Positions 34,717 to 48,500 of a stretch of DNA of 64,000 bases are shown here, piece by piece. Below the pieces are notes generated by a model. That model did no database searches, was not told where the DNA came from, and was given only the letters and a program-made list of their open reading frames with translations. How positions within the stretch are numbered: position 1 is the stretch's first letter; every line of letters starts with the position of its first letter. Made by a program: the position numbers and the translations under genes. This stretch comes from Sphagnum compactum. Its lineage: Eukaryota; Bryophyta; Sphagnopsida; Sphagnales. The stretch lies in NCBI GenBank assembly GCA_965153455.1, contig OZ234495.1, positions 3,224,001-3,288,000 of the forward strand, written 5' to 3'.

Positions 34717-37700
34717 CTAAGAGGCAAAAGGTAAAAAGGGCTTAACACCATTACATAAGTTGCAATGAGAAGCTGGACACTAGTTTGAGTCAGAGGCTTT
34801 GTGGAGACAGAGGGCCAATGAAAAGATTGCACTTTTTCTCCTATAAAATTGTTTAAAACTAAAGCATGTCATCCAATACCACAAAACCACCAAGAAGGAA
34901 AAGCAATATCATGAATGACCAAAGTCCACCTTCAATATGCAGTGACCACAGTTTCCTCACTAGCCGATCAGTTGGTGAAAGCAGAAAAGTTTGTTTGTTA
35001 GGGTTTTCTTTGATTTTTACAGCAGTTATTCATTTTAATATTGCCTGTTGATAGCCAAATTTATAAATACTGGCCCAATCCAGCAGAAGAACAGCAAGAG
35101 GGGAAAATGTGTGTTTCTGACAGAAGAGAGAGCTTTGAGGACCTTTCCAAACAGAGCTGAAGCTCCTGAGGGTGTTGCCTGGGAGAGAAAAGGAGAGTCT
35201 CTGGTTAGGCATCAATGGCAGTCACGCACCACACCTTATCTGTTGCAGTCTGCACTTCCAAGCATACAATTAGCAAATGAGGAAGAACAGAAAAACAGAT
35301 TGTTTTCATCCTCTGTCCATATACTGTAGAACTTCACAGAACACTGCAACAACCAGCTGAAGGATCCCCAACCTTCATCTTAAGACAAAAAAAGAATCAA
35401 CCCCATTATATGCAATTGGAGACCAAAACACAGAGACATCAACAGTTGAAGAATTCCACGAAGAAGGTAGGACTGAACTCTAACTTATATCAAAGGTGAT
35501 TGCAAAGAGAAACTCCAAAAAAGCATTACAGTAATAACCAAACAGATATTCTGTCAGTTTTGGCCAAACCAAGACAAACACAACAGGAATGAGTGCAATC
35601 ATACCCTTGTGAATGTCATCCACAAAGTATCAGACCATCACCTTCATTGACAAATGGCAGAGCTGCCATTGCTCCCCACTAACTTCATGAATCCCAGCAA
35701 TGAGCGAAGATAAGCATTTAATCAGGTGCTAAAAATTTAGGGCAAGCAATTATGTAAAATTTGTGTTCTGAGTTATATTCCCAGAACAACAGGGAACTCT
35801 CAGTCATGAAGTTCGCTGCCGCTTGAGTGGCATAGCTAATCAAAATAGTACCCTCATTCCCAGCTGCAAAAATCTTGTGAAGGTAAGGTTCATTTTGTTT
35901 AGTTTGCACCACTAAAAAGCAAGCATCTAAGTCAAAGCCATAGAGGGGGCTACATGGAGGGTAGTGGTTGATCCCCCCTGCACCCCAAAATTGTGCTTAA
36001 GGCATGCCACCAGTAACTACTCAGATGCAAAATATCTTCTTTAGCCACAACAAAAAATACCAATGTGATAGCAAGAGAAACCTCTAGCTAAACACAAATG
36101 CCCACAAGACACAATTTGCAGAAATAAAAGAGATGAGAGAAATTAAGAACAAGATGAAAAGTGGGATCAGCATTGCCATGAACAAACAAAAGTGAAATGA
36201 AACAAAAGCTCCTCAAAACCAGCACAAGACAGTAAAATGACTGCAAAAATAAACAATAAAAGCATCAAATCACACATCATGATAAAGATATTATTGAACA
36301 CAATCCAGATACACAAGAGCACAGACATCAGAACAACAAAAAATCATGTTAAAAGATGAACTACAACATGAACTACATGCAACGAAGAAGCAAAAGTGGA
36401 AAAAGCAGAAAATCCAGTAACAAAAAACATCCAAACTACTCTCAGATGACAATGAATTCAGTAACCAATCTTAGACCCAGTTTACTCAGATTCCATTATT
36501 TACAGTACCAGAAAAGCTTCTCAGAGAGCCACAGCTTGGGACGGTCAAGGCATGAGATGGGCCACCTTGGAATAAAAGAAGGCCACCCAAAACAATAGCA
36601 ACTTGGACAACCTCAAAATTTGAGACAAGAGCAAAGAAAAGCACAAACTTCCAAACACTCCAACTAATCATGAAAATTGTCCTTCCAAGTGAGAGAGAGC
36701 TCCTCAACAAAAGAGAGAACTCAGAGAATCAAACACCAAAGCATGGAAGAGAAAATTTGTGGATGGATCAATGCTTTGGAATTCTAGAACTGCATCAACT
36801 TGCAGACATAAAACCTTGAGTTGCACAGAGGAAGAAGGGGGAAAATCAGTAGGATCTGTGGGGCTGGAGAGAGGCAACCGTACCAAACGAAGGCACTTTC
36901 GAATGATCAGATTTCAAATGTGGCGATCACTCGAAAAGATCCGATACTCAGGACGTCCTTTACCGAGACACGTGAACTCTCCGACTACAGGGAGACCATA
37001 CCTGACTGTCAACTAGTTCCAAATGACAGGCAATCAGCTGGTTGTCAGCTGCTCACGATCCACGAGAAAGAGGAGCGGGAGAGTAATCTTTTTTTGGAGA
37101 TCACGGGAGCAAATTGCTTCTGCTTGCAATTATAATAATAGACGAAAAATTCTCACAGTTTGCAAGCTACGTTGTCCTTTGCGAGGCAGAGGACTCACGA
37201 GTACGAGAAGTCGAAGGGAAGAAGAGCAAGATCTTTTCAATCACGCGGCTGATGGAGGAGGTAAAACCACGCCGATCGTAATCACGGCAGACAAAACAAG
37301 AGCTCCAAAACTGCAACGACAAACAGCAACATCCAAGTCATAAATAAAACTTGCGGATCAAAGAGAAACGCCGGGAAAACAACACGACACGGGAAGAAGG
37401 AAAGCCCGGTCTCCTTCAAGAAAAACACCCTGACAGCCAAATGAGGATACGCGAGATGCTGCGCATAAACAACACTTACCGAAACCGACACCAGATCGTA
37501 GCAAAGCCAAAAGTTCGAGACGAGAGCCAAAGACTCCGGAAACTGCTACAGGAATAAAACACTCTTCCTGTTAGATGTAGCAATTGAAGAAAGCACAGGT
37601 GCAAGGATCGAAAGAAATTCGAAACACCCCCCCCCCCCCCCCCCCATTTCTAGAGCTCCGGCGACGACGCAGAGAAACCGCTGGAAATTTTAAAAACAAC

Positions 37701-37937
37701 AACACTACTGTACAAACACGAAAACAAATTGCAAAAGCAAAGTGACAAAACAGAAAACATGCATACATATGTTTCCAAAGATCGCCAAAGTTTATAACAC
37801 AACAAACCCTCGCCGCCACTCCAAACTCCCGTTGTGAAGCTTGTGAAAGCGAAAAACAAGGCAATAAAGTACAAAAAAAATAAAATCGAAACTGGCGCTC
37901 ATTGTTCCGAAAATTGCGAGGAAGGAAAAAAAATTAC
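34717..37937 (-). other. Probable intron in the KOC1-like 5' leader
   Basis: On the minus strand a pyrimidine-rich leader ends in GTTTCAG with a donor GTAATTTT at 37937, and an acceptor CCTCTTAG lies at 34717, 54 bases before the ATG. Between them I see no coding exon, only AT-rich DNA and, at 37627-37645, a long C run. A large leader intron close to the start codon is common in plant genes; this one is inferred from splice signals alone. Confidence 0.45.
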
Positions 37938-38830
37938 CTGAAACACCTTTGGAAACAACTTCTTCAGTCCCGAGCCGCGCGATCTCCGGGAAGCGAATAG
38001 AAAAATCTCCTGTTGCGAGAAGCAGTCCCTGAAGAGAGAGAGAGAGAGAGAGAGCCAAGAAAAGATGACAGAACTAGACACAAGAAGGGGGCACAACCAG
38101 CATCAAAATTCCCAGGGGAAAAACTCCTGCAACACCAGAAACACAAGTTCAAGATGCAGATGTAACGAGCGGAGAAAAATCGAGAAGAAACACTGGCATT
38201 CTCGATGTCAGAAAACACCAGAAAAAACAGAAAAAACAAACAACAGCAGCGACAAAACACTGAAGAAGCGCATCAACGAAGAAGAGCGCCGCTGTAGAAG
38301 TAGAAGAGAGCGAAGGAGAGAGACGACGATGACGTGTATCTGGCCTCTCGGTTATAACCTCGATTTGCGCTCTCGATTACCAAACGACCAAAACAACGGT
38401 CAGGTTCTTTTCCCAAGGAGGTACCTACCTATGGTCCCACTGGCCATGAGAGGGGAGGCGGTGGCCACAAGGAAGGGACCTGGACTTGGGACTTGGGAGC
38501 GATGTATAGCCCACTGGCCATGAGAGCACGAGGTGGCCACATGGATGGGACCTGGACTTGGGACAAGATGTCGGTTATTGGGTAAAATTCCTTCTACAGT
38601 CCAGCGGCGACAAACATGACGACGTGTCATTGACCTCTCGGTCAAGTGTTCGATCGAATGCCCACGGTTCAACGATCCAGATGGAGACAAAATAACGACG
38701 TGGCCACATTAACGGATCTCGATCTACCTTTTACCGACCGTCGGATCTTGGGCATAGACGTGGCATTGGGATCTCGATCGCCGGTCAGTAATTCCGAACC
38801 TTTCTTGTACGCTACCCCCAGCTAAAAGAC
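37938..38830 (-). promoter_or_regulatory. 5' leader and CpG-rich promoter region of the KOC1-like gene
   Basis: A CT run of about nine units (38036-38053, minus-strand reading), typical of plant leaders, precedes the proposed donor. From about 38300 to 38800 the DNA is CpG-rich with repeated ATCTCGATC, CGGTC and GACGTGG motifs (GACGTGG is G-box-like). The long Arg-rich plus-strand frame across 38065-38523 is a by-product of this composition. Confidence 0.45.
38436..38564 (+). repeat. About 56-bp duplication in the KOC1-like promoter
   Basis: Copies at 38436-38492 and 38510-38564 share CCCACTGGCCATGAGAG, GGTGGCCACA and GGGACCTGGACTTGGGAC. Each copy carries the palindrome TGGCCA and its relative GTGGCCAC. 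Confidence 0.85.
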
Positions 38831-39545
38831 AGACATACCTACCGTAGGTACCTATGGAGTAGGTACCTAGCTAAGCAGGTAATAATGCTGGCTGCTTGTA
38901 GTTTACCTGTACCGGGTCATTACTTTATTTACTTTTCACCACGATCCAGAGAAGTAACTGTTTTTTTTTTTTTCCTTGGGAAAGAGGGGGCGGGGCAGGA
39001 GCAAATATTTTTTATCTCAATTTCTTGGGGTAGAGGACTTGCATGTTACCTCTAAATTGATATCCAAATGGGACTAGGAAAAAAAAAATTGGTGAGTTTA
39101 GGAGAAAATAAAATAAAATAAATTTTAGAACTAGGGGGGGGTGAGGTTACCTATGGTAGAGATATTATTAAGAGCACTTACAGTACCAAAAAAATTTTAA
39201 ATTTTAAAAAAAAATTAATAGAGTTGGGAATGGGAAAGAATATCTCACTCCATCAGTACAAAGGATGGGTGCTAAAAAAGTAAACAAAAAACTGGCGATT
39301 GGGGAGAAGAAAAGTGCTCATGTCGTTGTGCTCAAGTACACGCTTCCCTCGCGTGTACATTCTATGTTCGCTCAAATTCTATGTCTCGCGTTAACACCCC
39401 CTCCCCCCCCTCCTTTTCCCCTTTCTTCTTTTTTTCCCTCCTACCATTGTTGTTGTATGCTTAATAGGCCTCGTTTTTTTTTTATTGCACTCAAAAAAGT
39501 GATTGTGACACACAAGTTGATGGATTATTACATTTAGGAATGGTG

Positions 39546-39945
39546 GTAGTTTATGGATGAAAATTTGATTTTTCATTTCTTTTTTCACACTTGTGAGAAT
39601 GTGTGTTGTTGGTGTGTGTGTGTTTTCATGTTCACTAAAGAAATGGAAATGTTGATGGAAATGACATTTGTCTTCAATTGGATGATTATATTAACAACGA
39701 TAGTTTAGTGGATGAATTTTTTGATTTTTTCTTTTCTTATTCACATTTGTGAGAATGTGTGTGTTTTTTAATGTGTTTTCATGTTCACTAAAGAAGTGTT
39801 AATGGAAATTGACATTTGTCTTCAATTGGATCATAATATTAACGACGATAGTTTAATGGATGAAATTTTGATTTTTCATTTATTTTTTCACACTTGCGAG
39901 AATTTGTGTTTGTGTGTGTATTTTCATGTTCAGGAAAGAAATGTT
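39546..39945 (+). repeat. Tandem repeat, about 150-bp unit, 2.6 copies
   Basis: Units begin at about 39553, 39711 and 39858 with a TGGATGAA…TTTGATTTTT block, followed by CACACTTGTGAGAAT or its variants and TTTTCATGTTCA. The first two also share TTGTCTTCAATTGGAT. Confidence 0.88.
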
Positions 39946-41431
39946 TGATGATTTCCAAACCTTCAACTTTTCACGATTGCCCAAAATGAATTGGGACAAG
40001 GGGAGATGAATCTAGGGTTTGAGCAAAAGTTTTGAATGATATCCTGTTTGTTCTGATAGTGTAGTCATGGATGAAAGTTGATAATTCCGAAAGCTTCTTT
40101 ATAAGTTCGGATGATCATGAACCAAGCCAAGGGTGGGGCGGGGGGGGAGGGATGGATGTAGCGGACATGAGAGTATGCAATTGGAGAGGGACCACAACAC
40201 CACCTGAAAAAAGATGAAATAGATGTGATAACAGTGCAGGTACCACCATGCAATCAACCTGCACCCAACAACAACTAGAAACAAACAAACAAACAAAAGT
40301 CTCATGGGCACCATATTTCAGAGTGATTCTCTAATGGAAGGGGAAGAAATTTGAGCTTGGGAAGTACCTTGGGAACCCTAAACCTCTTTTCTACCCTTTT
40401 TTTTTTTTTTTCGCCCCCCCTTCCCTCTTCAAGAAACCCTAATGAGTTACTTATATTACTAGGTGAATCAACTTGGGCATGGTCTTTTATGAAGGGTTAT
40501 CTCTTGAGGGCACACACTCCTAGCAAAGGTCTTTTTGTCTACATGCACTTTCTAGTGGAACAAAGAAGGCTATAGTGATATTAATTAGGAGGTGGGGGAG
40601 GGGGAGTGGGAGGGAATGGAGTTAGTCAATCAATGGTGATAAAAAATTGCAATAAGTTTGAGGAGTTTAATTCTCAAGAGAGTCCAAATTGAAGGTTCCA
40701 TTTTGGTCCACTAATGGGTGTTGTTGTGAGCTTCCCCTCTTTATCACTTTGAGGACATTGGACTATTTCTAAGTACCTAGTTTGTCTAGTTTGGAATGAG
40801 TACCTAGTCGAGTCCCTCACAACTTTTGGACACTCAACCCCCTTTTGGACACCCAATTGTGAGCATTGAAGACACAAACATAGGTTGGCTAGGTATATTG
40901 TGTGGGTGACATGTAGTAGCATGACCACACTAAAATTGTAGTGAAAGGAAAACCCATGACAAGAACCACTTGATGTACTAAGATTCTCATGAGTCCCTAG
41001 CCCACTATGATATTGTTTTTGATTCTCTCCTCCCCACCCCCACCCCCCTTTGATGTATGTACCATAATGGAGTATATATAACTTCAAAGCCAAAAGGCCA
41101 ATTGTGAGCTAGTACCCCAATAATAGGCAACTGAGCTTATTATGGTGGAGGTGTCTTGTTTGGTAAACAAGTAACCAAAACAAAACAAAACAAAAACAAA
41201 TGGGTACCTTGTGGGAAAAAAAATTGGCAACCATATGATTAGGCCCTTAGGACTTTATAGAAAGTTTGAGCTTTAGGCCCAACCTTTCAGGCCCTTAGGC
41301 CCTTAGAAAGTTTCAGGTGGTAGGTAGTAGGCCCTAAGGCCTTTGCATGGAGTTAGTCAGCTTACTTGCCAAACTTTTTGCATCATTCAAGAGAATCTCA
41401 GGTTCAGTTAGGGTTGCAAACCGGGCCCCCC

Positions 41432-41755
41432 AGTTTGTTCCAAACTGGTTCTGGACTGGTTGGGCCCGGTTTGTTCCAAACTGGTTCTGGACTGGTTGGG
41501 CCCGGTTTGTTCCAAACTGGTTCTGGACTGGTTGCGCCCGGTTTGTTCCAAACTGGTTCTGGACTGGTTGCGCCCGGTTTGTTCCAAACTGGTTCTGGAC
41601 TGGTTGGGCCCAGTTAGTTTCAAACTGGTTCTGGATTGGTCGGGCCCAGTTAGTTTCAAACTGGTTCTGGACTGGTTGGGCCCAGTTTGTTTCAAACTGG
41701 TTCTAGATTGGTTGGGCCCAGTTTGTTCCAAACTGGTTCCGGACTGATTGGGCCT
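41432..41755 (+). repeat. 36-bp minisatellite, nine copies
   Basis: Nine contiguous 36-bp units built on GTTCCAAACTGGTTCTGGAC and TGGTTGGGCCC. Copies 2 to 5 are nearly identical and copies 6 to 9 carry shared variants (TTAGTTTC for TTTGTTCC). Because 36 is a multiple of three, frames on both strands stay open across the whole array; these repeat peptides (for example FVPNWFWTGWAR) are not evidence of a gene. Confidence 0.96.
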
Positions 41756-41984
41756 ATTAATCTGGTTTGGTCAAGGAACCCTTGGCCTTGTTCCAGTTCA
41801 GATTCCAGTTGGGGCTCAAATGTCCAAAACTGGACCCTTCCAGTTCCAATAACTAGTACCCAACACAGGTGAAAATAAGGATTTGTAAAAAGACCTAAAT
41901 TTGGAGGTAACATTACGGAGGCGAAAATTTTCATCCTCCAATAGATGGATGATTTGGATGTTCCTTCATTTTCCCAATGACATT

Positions 41985-42165
41985 CTCAACATGTGCCCCC
42001 AAGTTCTCAATGTGTTCCCCAAGATGTTCCCAAATAGCACCACCCATTACCCCACATATTTTGCCTAAAGTTCAACTTTCATATATATATATATATAAAG
42101 ATGGGCCAATGGGAAGCTCCTTAATGTTTCTATTTTGGGGAATGCCCAATGTTTTTCTTTAAAAT
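41985..42165 (+). repeat. Dispersed GTTCCCCAA-rich repeat, copy B
   Basis: Has AAGTTCTCAATGTGTTCCCC and AGATGTTCCCAAATAGCACC, an AT run, GGGCCAATGGGA and TTTCTATTTTGGGG. The order matches the copies near 12.2 kb and 61.0 kb. Confidence 0.6.
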
Positions 42166-44558
42166 TGCATTGGGCCAATCAAAGTGACTACTTCAACAAA
42201 AACAATGGAACGAAAAAAAATTTAAAAAATTACTAATTAATAGAGCCAACAATATCTAGGTACCCTATACAATCCTCAATAGTTCACTAAACAATAGTTT
42301 TTTTCACAAACGATTGTAAATAGCAAACTAAAGCATGTGTGGGTCATAGATCTAGTAGCAAGGGTGGGTTAGAGTTCTAGATCTTGATTTGCCAAATAGT
42401 TGTACTAAAGACAACAATCATTAAAAACTTGTATCCACCAATTTGGAACTTAGGGTTTTTACAAACTTGGATAGATTTGCTACCAATATCACATATGGAC
42501 TTTCCCCTTGTTATATATGCTACATTTGAAAGTAGTGATATTGTAGGAATTTTGATAATCTTTGTTTTTAATTAAAGGTCCAAGAATAATTTCTATAATT
42601 ACTTCCTTTCGAGCTTTAAACATTTATAAAATAATGTTTGTCATAATACTTAATTTTTGGCAATTCTCCAAGTGTGACTTGTGGAACCTACCTATTTCCA
42701 ATTTAGTAGTACTAAAAGAGTATTGGGCGGGTGCATCAATCTTGATTCCTATTTTATTGAAGTACACTTATAAAAAGTATTGCAAATGTCCAATTCAAGT
42801 GCATAAAGGGATCTAGACACTTCACAAAGTTATCAATGCAGGCAAGGGTAAAGCTTCAACAACAACATTGGTAACCATTGAACATGAAAATATCATACCT
42901 AGAAGTTGTGTTATTTTTAATATTTAATACTATGCTTAACCAAGAGAATGGATTGCAACTAATGGTAATGTCCATTCATATTTAAATGTTAATATCAAAG
43001 TTTATTATTGATATCCATTTTGCAATATTTTGAGGTTCTTGGATATGGATACTTATGTTAATCATATCTATTTGAAAAGGTTATACAATACCTAGATATG
43101 TACATACACATGCGTATATATTAATTAGGGTTTAAAAGGTTCAACCATGCATCCCCCTGCTTATTAAGGTTTAGGGTCTTTAATTCTTATGTTTTATGTG
43201 CAAATCGTTGTGTAAATAGAAAAATATCAAGGAACACCATAATGGCACAATGATACATTCACAACTTGACACTCTAAGTCACTTTTGTAACATTGTCACA
43301 AATAATAATGCATTTTTCATCATAGTGTGTGCACTATCATCAATGTCAATTGGTGGAGTGGTAGTCATCAAGTGGTCTTTTGCTATCAAAACTACATGAG
43401 ATGTCTTAGTGATTCATTATTAGGTTTTCAATTTTTTCTTAAATTGTCCAATTTTACACTAATTAATTTTTAAAAATTAGTTTGATTATGAGTTTTTGGC
43501 AAAGCTAGTTGTGGAAAGGCCATTAGTTCCACATTTCACACCTAAGCATTTTGTGTGCACTTTGCACCAAATGAACATGAATATTTGGTTTTGCCAAATT
43601 TGGTTTCGAATTTTGAACAAAGTCATTTGTTGTATGCTTGTTCATTTTGCATGTTAAAAGTAGAAAATTATCCTATGTTGGTTAAACACTATGGATGTCA
43701 AGAGACGGTAATATCATCACTAGATGGTAGTAATTACCATCATATAGCAAAATAATTTCAAGATAATTTTAAAATGAAAATGGTTTATGACAGTAGTCCC
43801 ATTAGTACAATGAATTACCTTCACGGGATAAAATAATCAAAAGTTAATTCTAGGAGGAATTGTAATAAAAAAATATTAATTACTAGAAATAATATCATAG
43901 TTTAGTTCACTTAAAAAGGCATCCTAATAACTATTTAATTACTAATGGTAAATATCATATTTACCATTTTTATTTACTAAGGGGTGAAGCCATTTAAGTT
44001 AATTAGTCCAAATCGATAAGGGCTGGATAGATTTCCTTTAACTAGGATTTGTGAAAAGGATTAAAATAAGGAAATTTAGAAGGATAATGAAATTTAGAAG
44101 GATAAGGATTTAGTCTTTGTGTGGTGAGCATCCTTCTTGAATTATTATTTGGGAATAGTGAAAGATTTCATTAAAAGATTAAAAAATGAAAAGATTAGAT
44201 CATTAGCATTACGAAGATGCTTATGTGTGACATTCTTTTGTGAAAAAAAAAAAAAAAAAACATGGGAAAAAGTTGTATTTGTCCTTATGTAATGGAGAAT
44301 GGTTAAAGGTTGCATGGATTCTAGTTTTTCTTCTTAGTGTGTGATAAAGGAAGGGAGAGTAGTTCATATCAAGTTCATATAATGTTTTGTTATTCTTATG
44401 TATTAATTCTTCATTTCTTTTATAAGATTTATGTGGCATCTACTTTTTATTTTAATTTCTGGAATAGGAAATACCTTCTGCCGTAGGACAATAGTTATCA
44501 TTGGAGGGTAGCAACAAAAAGGTAGATTTCATATTTGAGGTCTATAGGGAAGTTAACG

Positions 44559-44800
44559 TTGTTGTAGACAATAGGCAACAACCACAAAAGGTTTGCAAGC
44601 GTTGCAAACAATAAGTAATAACTACAAAAGGTCTATAGATGTTATAGACATTAAATAGCAACTATCGAAGGTTTACAGGCGGTTGTGGATCTTTTTTCAA
44701 GTCTGTAAATGACAATATGTATGGGATAGTAGCTGCTGCATGCCAGTAGCTCTTACATGACGGTAGTTGTTACAAGATGGTAGTTACTGCAGGATGGTAG
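44559..44800 (+). repeat. Two adjoining short minisatellites
   Basis: About three diverged 42-bp units at 44559-44683 (AACAACCACAAAAGGTTTGC and its variants) are followed at about 44728-44800 by four units of about 18 bp built on GATGGTAGTTRCTGCA-like sequence. Confidence 0.7.
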
Positions 44801-45559
44801 GCATACAATAAACAAGTATTACTATCATGTGTTTTCATCTTTTTTCTTATTCCTTTCTTTATTCAGCAACATTTTTCTTTAAATGGTAACTAAGTTGCCG
44901 AATTTCACAGTTTAACATTACCTACATCAAACATAACATTTTGCACCAAGTGAATGTTTTTTTGAACTTTCACACATGTTTTTGCCAAAATGTTCTTCAT
45001 AAAGTTTTGCAACTATTTGATTCAATTGCAATTTTATAATTGCAACAAGTAAATAATAAGTAAGAAAAACTCACATTTGACAATGTCTTGTGATTTTATT
45101 TTATTGCCTATAACCTTTGTGAAACATTATAATTGTTTGTTTTGTCTTGCCATTGTTGTGGTTAGGTGTTAAGTTTGCATGTCTTATCTGGTTGTTAAAG
45201 AAAATATTTGTGTCATTAAATTTGTCAATGGGATTGAAAAAGATATTAGCACCACAATGACCTCTAACGCATTTAATAACTTGTCAAATGTTGAAAGCAC
45301 GCATCTTGTATATTGTTAATACTTTTCACATTGAAGTTATGCACTTGAAATTATACAAGTTCAAGTTACATTTTGGAAGTTCCATATATTCGAACATCTA
45401 TTTGTTGGGGTTTCTTTGTTGTCAATGACAACTTACATGTGCATCTTGTAAACCCATAAATGGTACAATGCATTATTTACAAAAGAAAAGAATTGATAAC
45501 ATTTTATCCCAACCACATATTCTAAGGAAGGGTTTTATCAAATACAACAAGACAAATGG

Positions 45560-48500
45560 GACTACTTATTGAAATACCCACATGGGCTACATGCACATCC
45601 TACCTTGTTTGTTTAAAGGAAGGTGATATCCATTGAGAAGGTTGTTGAAATAAATCATAGTTGGAAATTGAGGAAAAAGAGGCTTGGGCCAAGTTGGTGT
45701 GCAATCATAGGACTTTTTGGTGCCACAAACCTTACAAAGAGGGTGATGAAACACAATAGATGTTTCTTGAAAATCTAGTGTTATGTATTTGTAAGGGTTA
45801 TAATGTGCCCTTCCCGCTCATCAAAATATTTGTCTATAAGAATTAATGTTACACCAATGCCCATGTGTTGTGTTTCCTTCTTATTCTACTTCAATGGTTC
45901 AACGAAAGAAATGATCCCTACAATAGTCCCAAAGACTACAAATTTGCACGTGTTGCCTATTCTTGCATCTACAACAACTATGTTTACAAGTTTTGATCTA
46001 TGGATGTCTAAAGGTGGTGTGAACACATTCACCTTAATAATCAACTATTTAAATGAAATTTGGATCCCTATACATGTTACTATTGGTTTATTTGAAGTGC
46101 ATGAAACCATTGGGCTTTATGTGGCTAAGCAATTGTAATCTTTACTTCAAAGTTTTGATCTGATGTATCGTGTGATTGCTTTTGTGAAAAATGAAGGTAA
46201 CAACTTGATGACTATGGCAGCCAAAATATGTTTCATTATTGATTATTATTGTTTGAAACTTCAAAGGTTTTATAATTATACTTATTTTGGTCATGTCATG
46301 TCAAAAACATGCCAAGGTGTTATAAAGCAATGACAAGGTTTCCATGGGTTTGAAATATGTTGATGTGAAGGATGCCCAAGTTAGTTTACATAAAATATTC
46401 ACATGGACCAAAACAAAATCAATAAAGGAAAGCAAAAATGGGAAAAACCATGTGTTGTGATAAACCTATAACTTTGTTAAGTGGAATCAATGGAAAGAAA
46501 CCTTGTTGTTTCCAATTTCGTAATGGAATGCAAATTCAAAGCATATTAATTCCCAAAATGAAAAAGGTGTGGGAGTTCTAAGATGGGATTAAGATGAGTT
46601 ACTAAATCAAGCTCATGGTCATGTAAAATTGCACAAACCAAGAAGAAAAGTCAATTAATGTAGTTTGGAGCCAAATGGTGCATTACTAGTGATGAGTAAA
46701 CACAAATTCATGAAACTTTCCATTGTCACAACCTAGCTTTAAACTTGTGATGAAAGATGAGGCATGACAAAAAAACGCATGCTAGAAGAATGTCCTGAGA
46801 CTCAAACACATTCCCACAAATGTGGGACAATGCAAGGAAGTGAATCCCAAACATTTCCAATTGAAAAACATTTTGAAAGTTATAACTTCACAAGAATCCT
46901 AAATCCTTGGGAAAAAAACATGTAAGTAGTAAATGTGGTCCAAATTGAGGCCCTAATATACCTTAGAATGGTCTTGAATTGTAAATATAGAAATTGAATT
47001 CACATTTTCCATTTCGAGTTGTGAGTTAAGAGTTATGGCCAAAAATGGTTAAAAATCAAAATAATAATTTGATTCCTAACCACTAAAATCAATTTAAACA
47101 TGTGATACATCATTAAAAAGATCATTTCAAGGGTTACAACTGTTTCATTTGAAGTTTTTCAATACTATTGGGAGGAGAATGTTGTGTCCTTTCAAGGGTT
47201 TGGGTTGTGTGAGAAAAATGAATTTGGGTTGCATGTGACTAAATCCCATAACCATTTAAATTCAATTTGTGTTAACCAACTTTTTTTTTTGGTTTGTGCA
47301 ATTTAACTTATTTGTGAACTTGCACTAAAATTATCATCCTAATCCCATCTTAGAGCTCCCACACACCCCTTTAACCTCACTCGTGCATGGAACTAAGGAA
47401 TGGGCCTTAGGTGCATTTTGTTGCAATTTCGAAAACTAATAATGTATTTACCCCCAATACCATTTAACAAGCTCGAGGGTGCATCAATTACCACCTAGAC
47501 TTGGGAAGAATCATCATTTTTTTCTCTAAATAATATACTTTTTGACTCCCCATGGTGGCTACATCCAAATGTCATTTTTTTCAAAACTCACAAGTGAAAG
47601 TCTTAAAACTACCCAAGTTATGAGTTTTGCCACTTTGGGGGTTCATAATTTTCTTGTTTTAATTTAAATTATAAATATTTTAAAAAAAGTTATGGCCTTT
47701 GAAAATATATGTTTCCAACGATATACATTCAAGCCTTTGCATCAAAACTAATTTGACACCTTTGTTGGACATTTTAATGATTAGATATCATTTTCAGAAT
47801 TAGATTTTCAACCTTTCAAATGGTCATAATTTTTGATTTTTTAGATCTTTGATTAGGATATGTGAACCCATTTTAATTATATAGTCTTGAAGAATTTAAA
47901 AGTTTTTGACAATTTGAACAAGGTTTGGAGGACCAAACCTTGCTTCAAAGTTCCAAAACACCTCAAGACACCCATATCCCAACTACCAAAATGGGAATCC
48001 ACTTTGGATTCTATTTTGGGAGTGTTGGGGATTCATTCTTCCATTCTCCCACCCTTGTCCTTTTTAATAACCCATTCCCCTTGTCATATGTCAAGGCTAG
48101 GGTCAAAACATGTTGACAATGTGTCATGACACCAAAAGTTACAAATTATGTGAAGAACAAAGTTGTTAGCATAGTGATTATGTTTCAAGAAACATTGGAG
48201 TTCAAACAAGCCATTATTTTATGTCATGGGGAGCAAAGGACGACAACTTTACAGTAATTTTCTTTTAAAGGTGAGGTGTGTGCATCTTGTTCAAACCCTA
48301 TTATCCTATATAACTTGCATGATGAACCAATCAAGAAGTCACTTGCTAGTCTCTAATGCCCTGATTACATCTATTAGTTTGATATTGAATATTGGAAGTT
48401 GAAATGGAGTGGGTTGTTGATAGGATTAAAATTATTGACCCATTTGATGTCAGAGTTTTCCTCTTAAAAAGAAACTTGTGACATGAAGTTGCTAAGGTGA

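Larger units (their letters stand above)
38831..45559. other. AT-rich repeat-dense region, no gene recognised
   Basis: Long AT-rich stretch with simple runs (poly-T near 38960, C/G runs near 39400, 40140 and 41035, an AT run near 42080, poly-A near 44250) and the tandem arrays listed separately. Open frames such as 43555-43755 (+) resemble no family I know. Confidence 0.5.

Noticed and set aside
38065-38523. 152-residue Arg-rich plus-strand frame
   Set aside because: It is antisense to the pyrimidine-rich leader and promoter of the KOC1-like gene; its composition explains the openness.
41347-41747. Repeat proteins encoded by the 36-bp array
   Set aside because: Frames are open on both strands only because the unit is a multiple of three; there is no start context or flanking domain.
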